Shown in pieces: positions 62,079 to 64,000 of a DNA stretch of 64,000 nt. The first letter of the stretch is position 1; each line of letters starts with the position of its first letter. The notes under the pieces were generated by a model. The model worked only from the letters and a program-made list of their open reading frames with translations. It was not told where the DNA came from and did not search any database. Source of the DNA: Tubulanus polymorphus (lineage: Eukaryota > Nemertea > Palaeonemertea > Tubulaniformes > Tubulanidae); assembly GCF_964204645.1 (NCBI RefSeq), contig NC_134025.1, positions 3,353,001 to 3,417,000 of the forward strand, read 5' to 3'. Position numbers and translations under genes: made by a program.

Positions 62079-64000
62079 GTACGTAATATCGATAAACCTG
62101 AGGGGCCGAGACGAGACACTGTGTTCTCATTGACACAGTTTGAATGTCATTCATTTCATGAATAAATGAATATGCAGTTTATTTCATTTTTGTTCTGAAA
62201 TGTTGCGCTTGGGATTTTGATTTCAAAGGTCCTAATTACGAGCGGAACTGGCAACTAAATGAATATGTACATCTGTTGTAACATTTGAATGCTAATAAGT
62301 ATAACGAGTCTGTGTACTCTAGCGAGTCAAGGACACTAGACAGAATTGGCTATTTTTAATTTGTCGATGACACGTCGCGAAAACCAATCGGTATCAACCA
62401 CTTACTGGACATACGGATTCTTTCAATCGGCTACGCTAATGACTGAAACTTTTCAGTTGCTCACCTGGTAAGACACGTCGATGTTCTGAAAATTATCGGA
62501 AAAGTATTACTTTTCCCCTACTGTACTATAAAAATAAATCAAAATAGCAAAAATAGCAGCATTTCAATTTTTGAAAAAAGGGTCCATGATTAATTTCTTG
62601 ATCCATTGAAAAAAGTGTAAAATTATGAATATATAACGGATTAAACACAAAAAAAAGACATTTTCTTATTTCAATCGGATGAGTTTTGCGGAATTCCGGG
62701 AGGCAGATTCGCACTACTCTCAAATAATTAGAAAAAGGTCTCGATAAGAAAACTATAGAACGAAGCTGTAATTTACGTTAATATGATACATCCCTTGCTA
62801 TTAAGTAATGGGTTTGAGGGTAGGATTAGCATAATATGATTAAATTCAACGCGCACCGTTGTCACATATTTACGCACCTAGCACGCATCGTCATATTGAT
62901 TTCTCTTGGATGAAGTCACGAGTATTGAGGGTATTCTACGCTCTCTATATCTTTTCATTTGCGCAGACGTGTTCGGCGGAGGACGTTGACCTCATTACTC
63001 GAATTATCATCCGAGGTAAAATACCTTCGTAGCTCAGTTCTAGAAAAATGCGCATCATTTTTGTTAGGTTTCAGTTTGTTGGTCATGTTCGCCATTGTAA
63101 GTCCTAGTATCAGGCTTACCGATAAGATTAATGAAACCGATTTGAGAGTTTCGGATAAATTTGTTGAGTTATGGTTTGGTTTAGAGGTGATTAGTAAGTA
63201 TTCATTTCAATTAGTAGCTTTGACGGGATGAAGCTGTTATTCCAATTTTAATCACGCGAATGTCGACAGCATTTGAATGGATACAATTACAATCTTCTGG
63301 AGTTTCATTACACTTCTTAGTTTCTTACCAGACTCCATTTTAGCATAGAAATAGGGAAAATCAATTGTTGACACCGTACAAACAGTTATTACATATATTT
63401 ATATAGATATATCTAGTATGCATTATATAAGGGATTGCGTATGAGTCAATGTGCGCTATGTCATCAATATTGTGGCATTTCAGAATAACAATTGCAATTG
63501 TAAATTTTTGTGTTTACATAGGCCTATGTATATTTCATCACTTATTTCAATTTTCATAATTTTTTATACTTATTTTTGAGAGGATGTGCACCATATCATC
63601 AATACATTTGGGCTGGACTGGTCAATTGAATTCAATTATCAATATACCTACTCAAATCCAAAATAACTTAAATGATCCTTGATATTAAATATATATATAT
63701 TTATATGATATTCATATTACCTTGTATTGCATTTATCCTCGACGATATGAAGCTATACCGGGTAAGTTTTATTTATCAAGGCGTCAATAAACTTTCCAGT
63801 TAGTTAGGCCTACCTTGTTTCAGTTTGAAACCAACCAAGAAAGAGATCTTGAATTGATTTATACACATACCAGTATATAGAGGTCTATGTGAGATCACAC
63901 AATGTAAAAACCTAGTACAGCTTGGGTCAATGACCGAGCATTTACTTTACTTTTTGCATCGGCGTAGATTTGTCTTCAAATATAGGTCATAGAGGAATAG
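62079..64000. other. Right end of window, nothing certain
   Basis: AT-rich sequence, perhaps intronic to the candidate gene starting at 61967. The open frame at 62959-63231 contains one hydrophobic stretch but begins at TTG and has an internal donor-like site, so it is not called. Confidence 0.35.

Noticed and set aside
62959-63231. 90-residue open frame with one hydrophobic segment
   Set aside because: It begins at TTG, has an internal donor-like site, does not join in frame to the exon at 61967, and has no recognisable family.

Overview
The window is animal nuclear DNA: AT-rich, with intron-dense genes whose exons are mostly 60-250 bp, canonical GT-AG junctions, a few GC-AG introns and dispersed inverted-repeat elements. 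The proteins are about equally distant from vertebrate orthologues. The large secreted fibrinogen-domain protein, a catalytically dead esterase-like membrane protein and the repeat types suggest a marine invertebrate, most likely a lophotrochozoan such as a mollusc or brachiopod. This placement is inference, because no single feature fixes the phylum. Exon boundaries were read by eye from splice signals and protein similarity. For nine genes the joined exons give a whole number of codons.

Layout: (1) 1-5.05 kb, minus, the 5' half of ANAPC1, running off the left edge. (2) 5.7-10.75 kb, plus, TXNDC16/ERp90, divergent from ANAPC1. (3) 11.7-13.6 kb, minus, a Kelch-propeller gene. (4) 14.57-22.19 kb, minus, a complete Dicer gene. 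(5) 22.6-23.94 kb, plus, ALKBH6, sharing a promoter interval of about 0.4 kb with Dicer. (6) 24.04-25.14 kb, minus, a secreted BRICHOS-like Ser/Gly-rich protein. (7) 25.78-32.12 kb, minus, a secreted protein of about 1,928 residues with a very long charged repeat region and a C-terminal fibrinogen-related domain. (8) 32.4-33.5 kb, a repeat island. (9) 33.75-34.81 kb, plus, cornichon (CNIH1). (10) 35.9-37.7 kb, minus, POLR3F. (11) 38.08-40.11 kb, minus, an esterase-fold membrane protein without a catalytic triad. (12) 40.6-47.23 kb, minus, a DTHD1-like protein of about 1,797 residues with ZU5-like and death domains and a huge acidic N-terminus. (13) 49-57.2 kb, plus, USP6NL/RN-tre. (14) 57.3-64 kb, almost gene-free, with at least three inverted-repeat transposon remnants and a possible first exon of another gene near 62 kb.

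The neighbours do not form a pathway. Most are conserved housekeeping genes: cell-cycle ubiquitin ligase, ER redox-fold protein, small-RNA processing, RNA polymerase III, ER export cargo receptor and Rab GAP. Between them lie three fast-evolving, low-complexity, lineage-restricted-looking proteins (BRICHOS-like, fibrinogen-domain giant, DTHD1-like) and a pseudo-esterase. These four, plus the mobile elements, carry most of the novelty.
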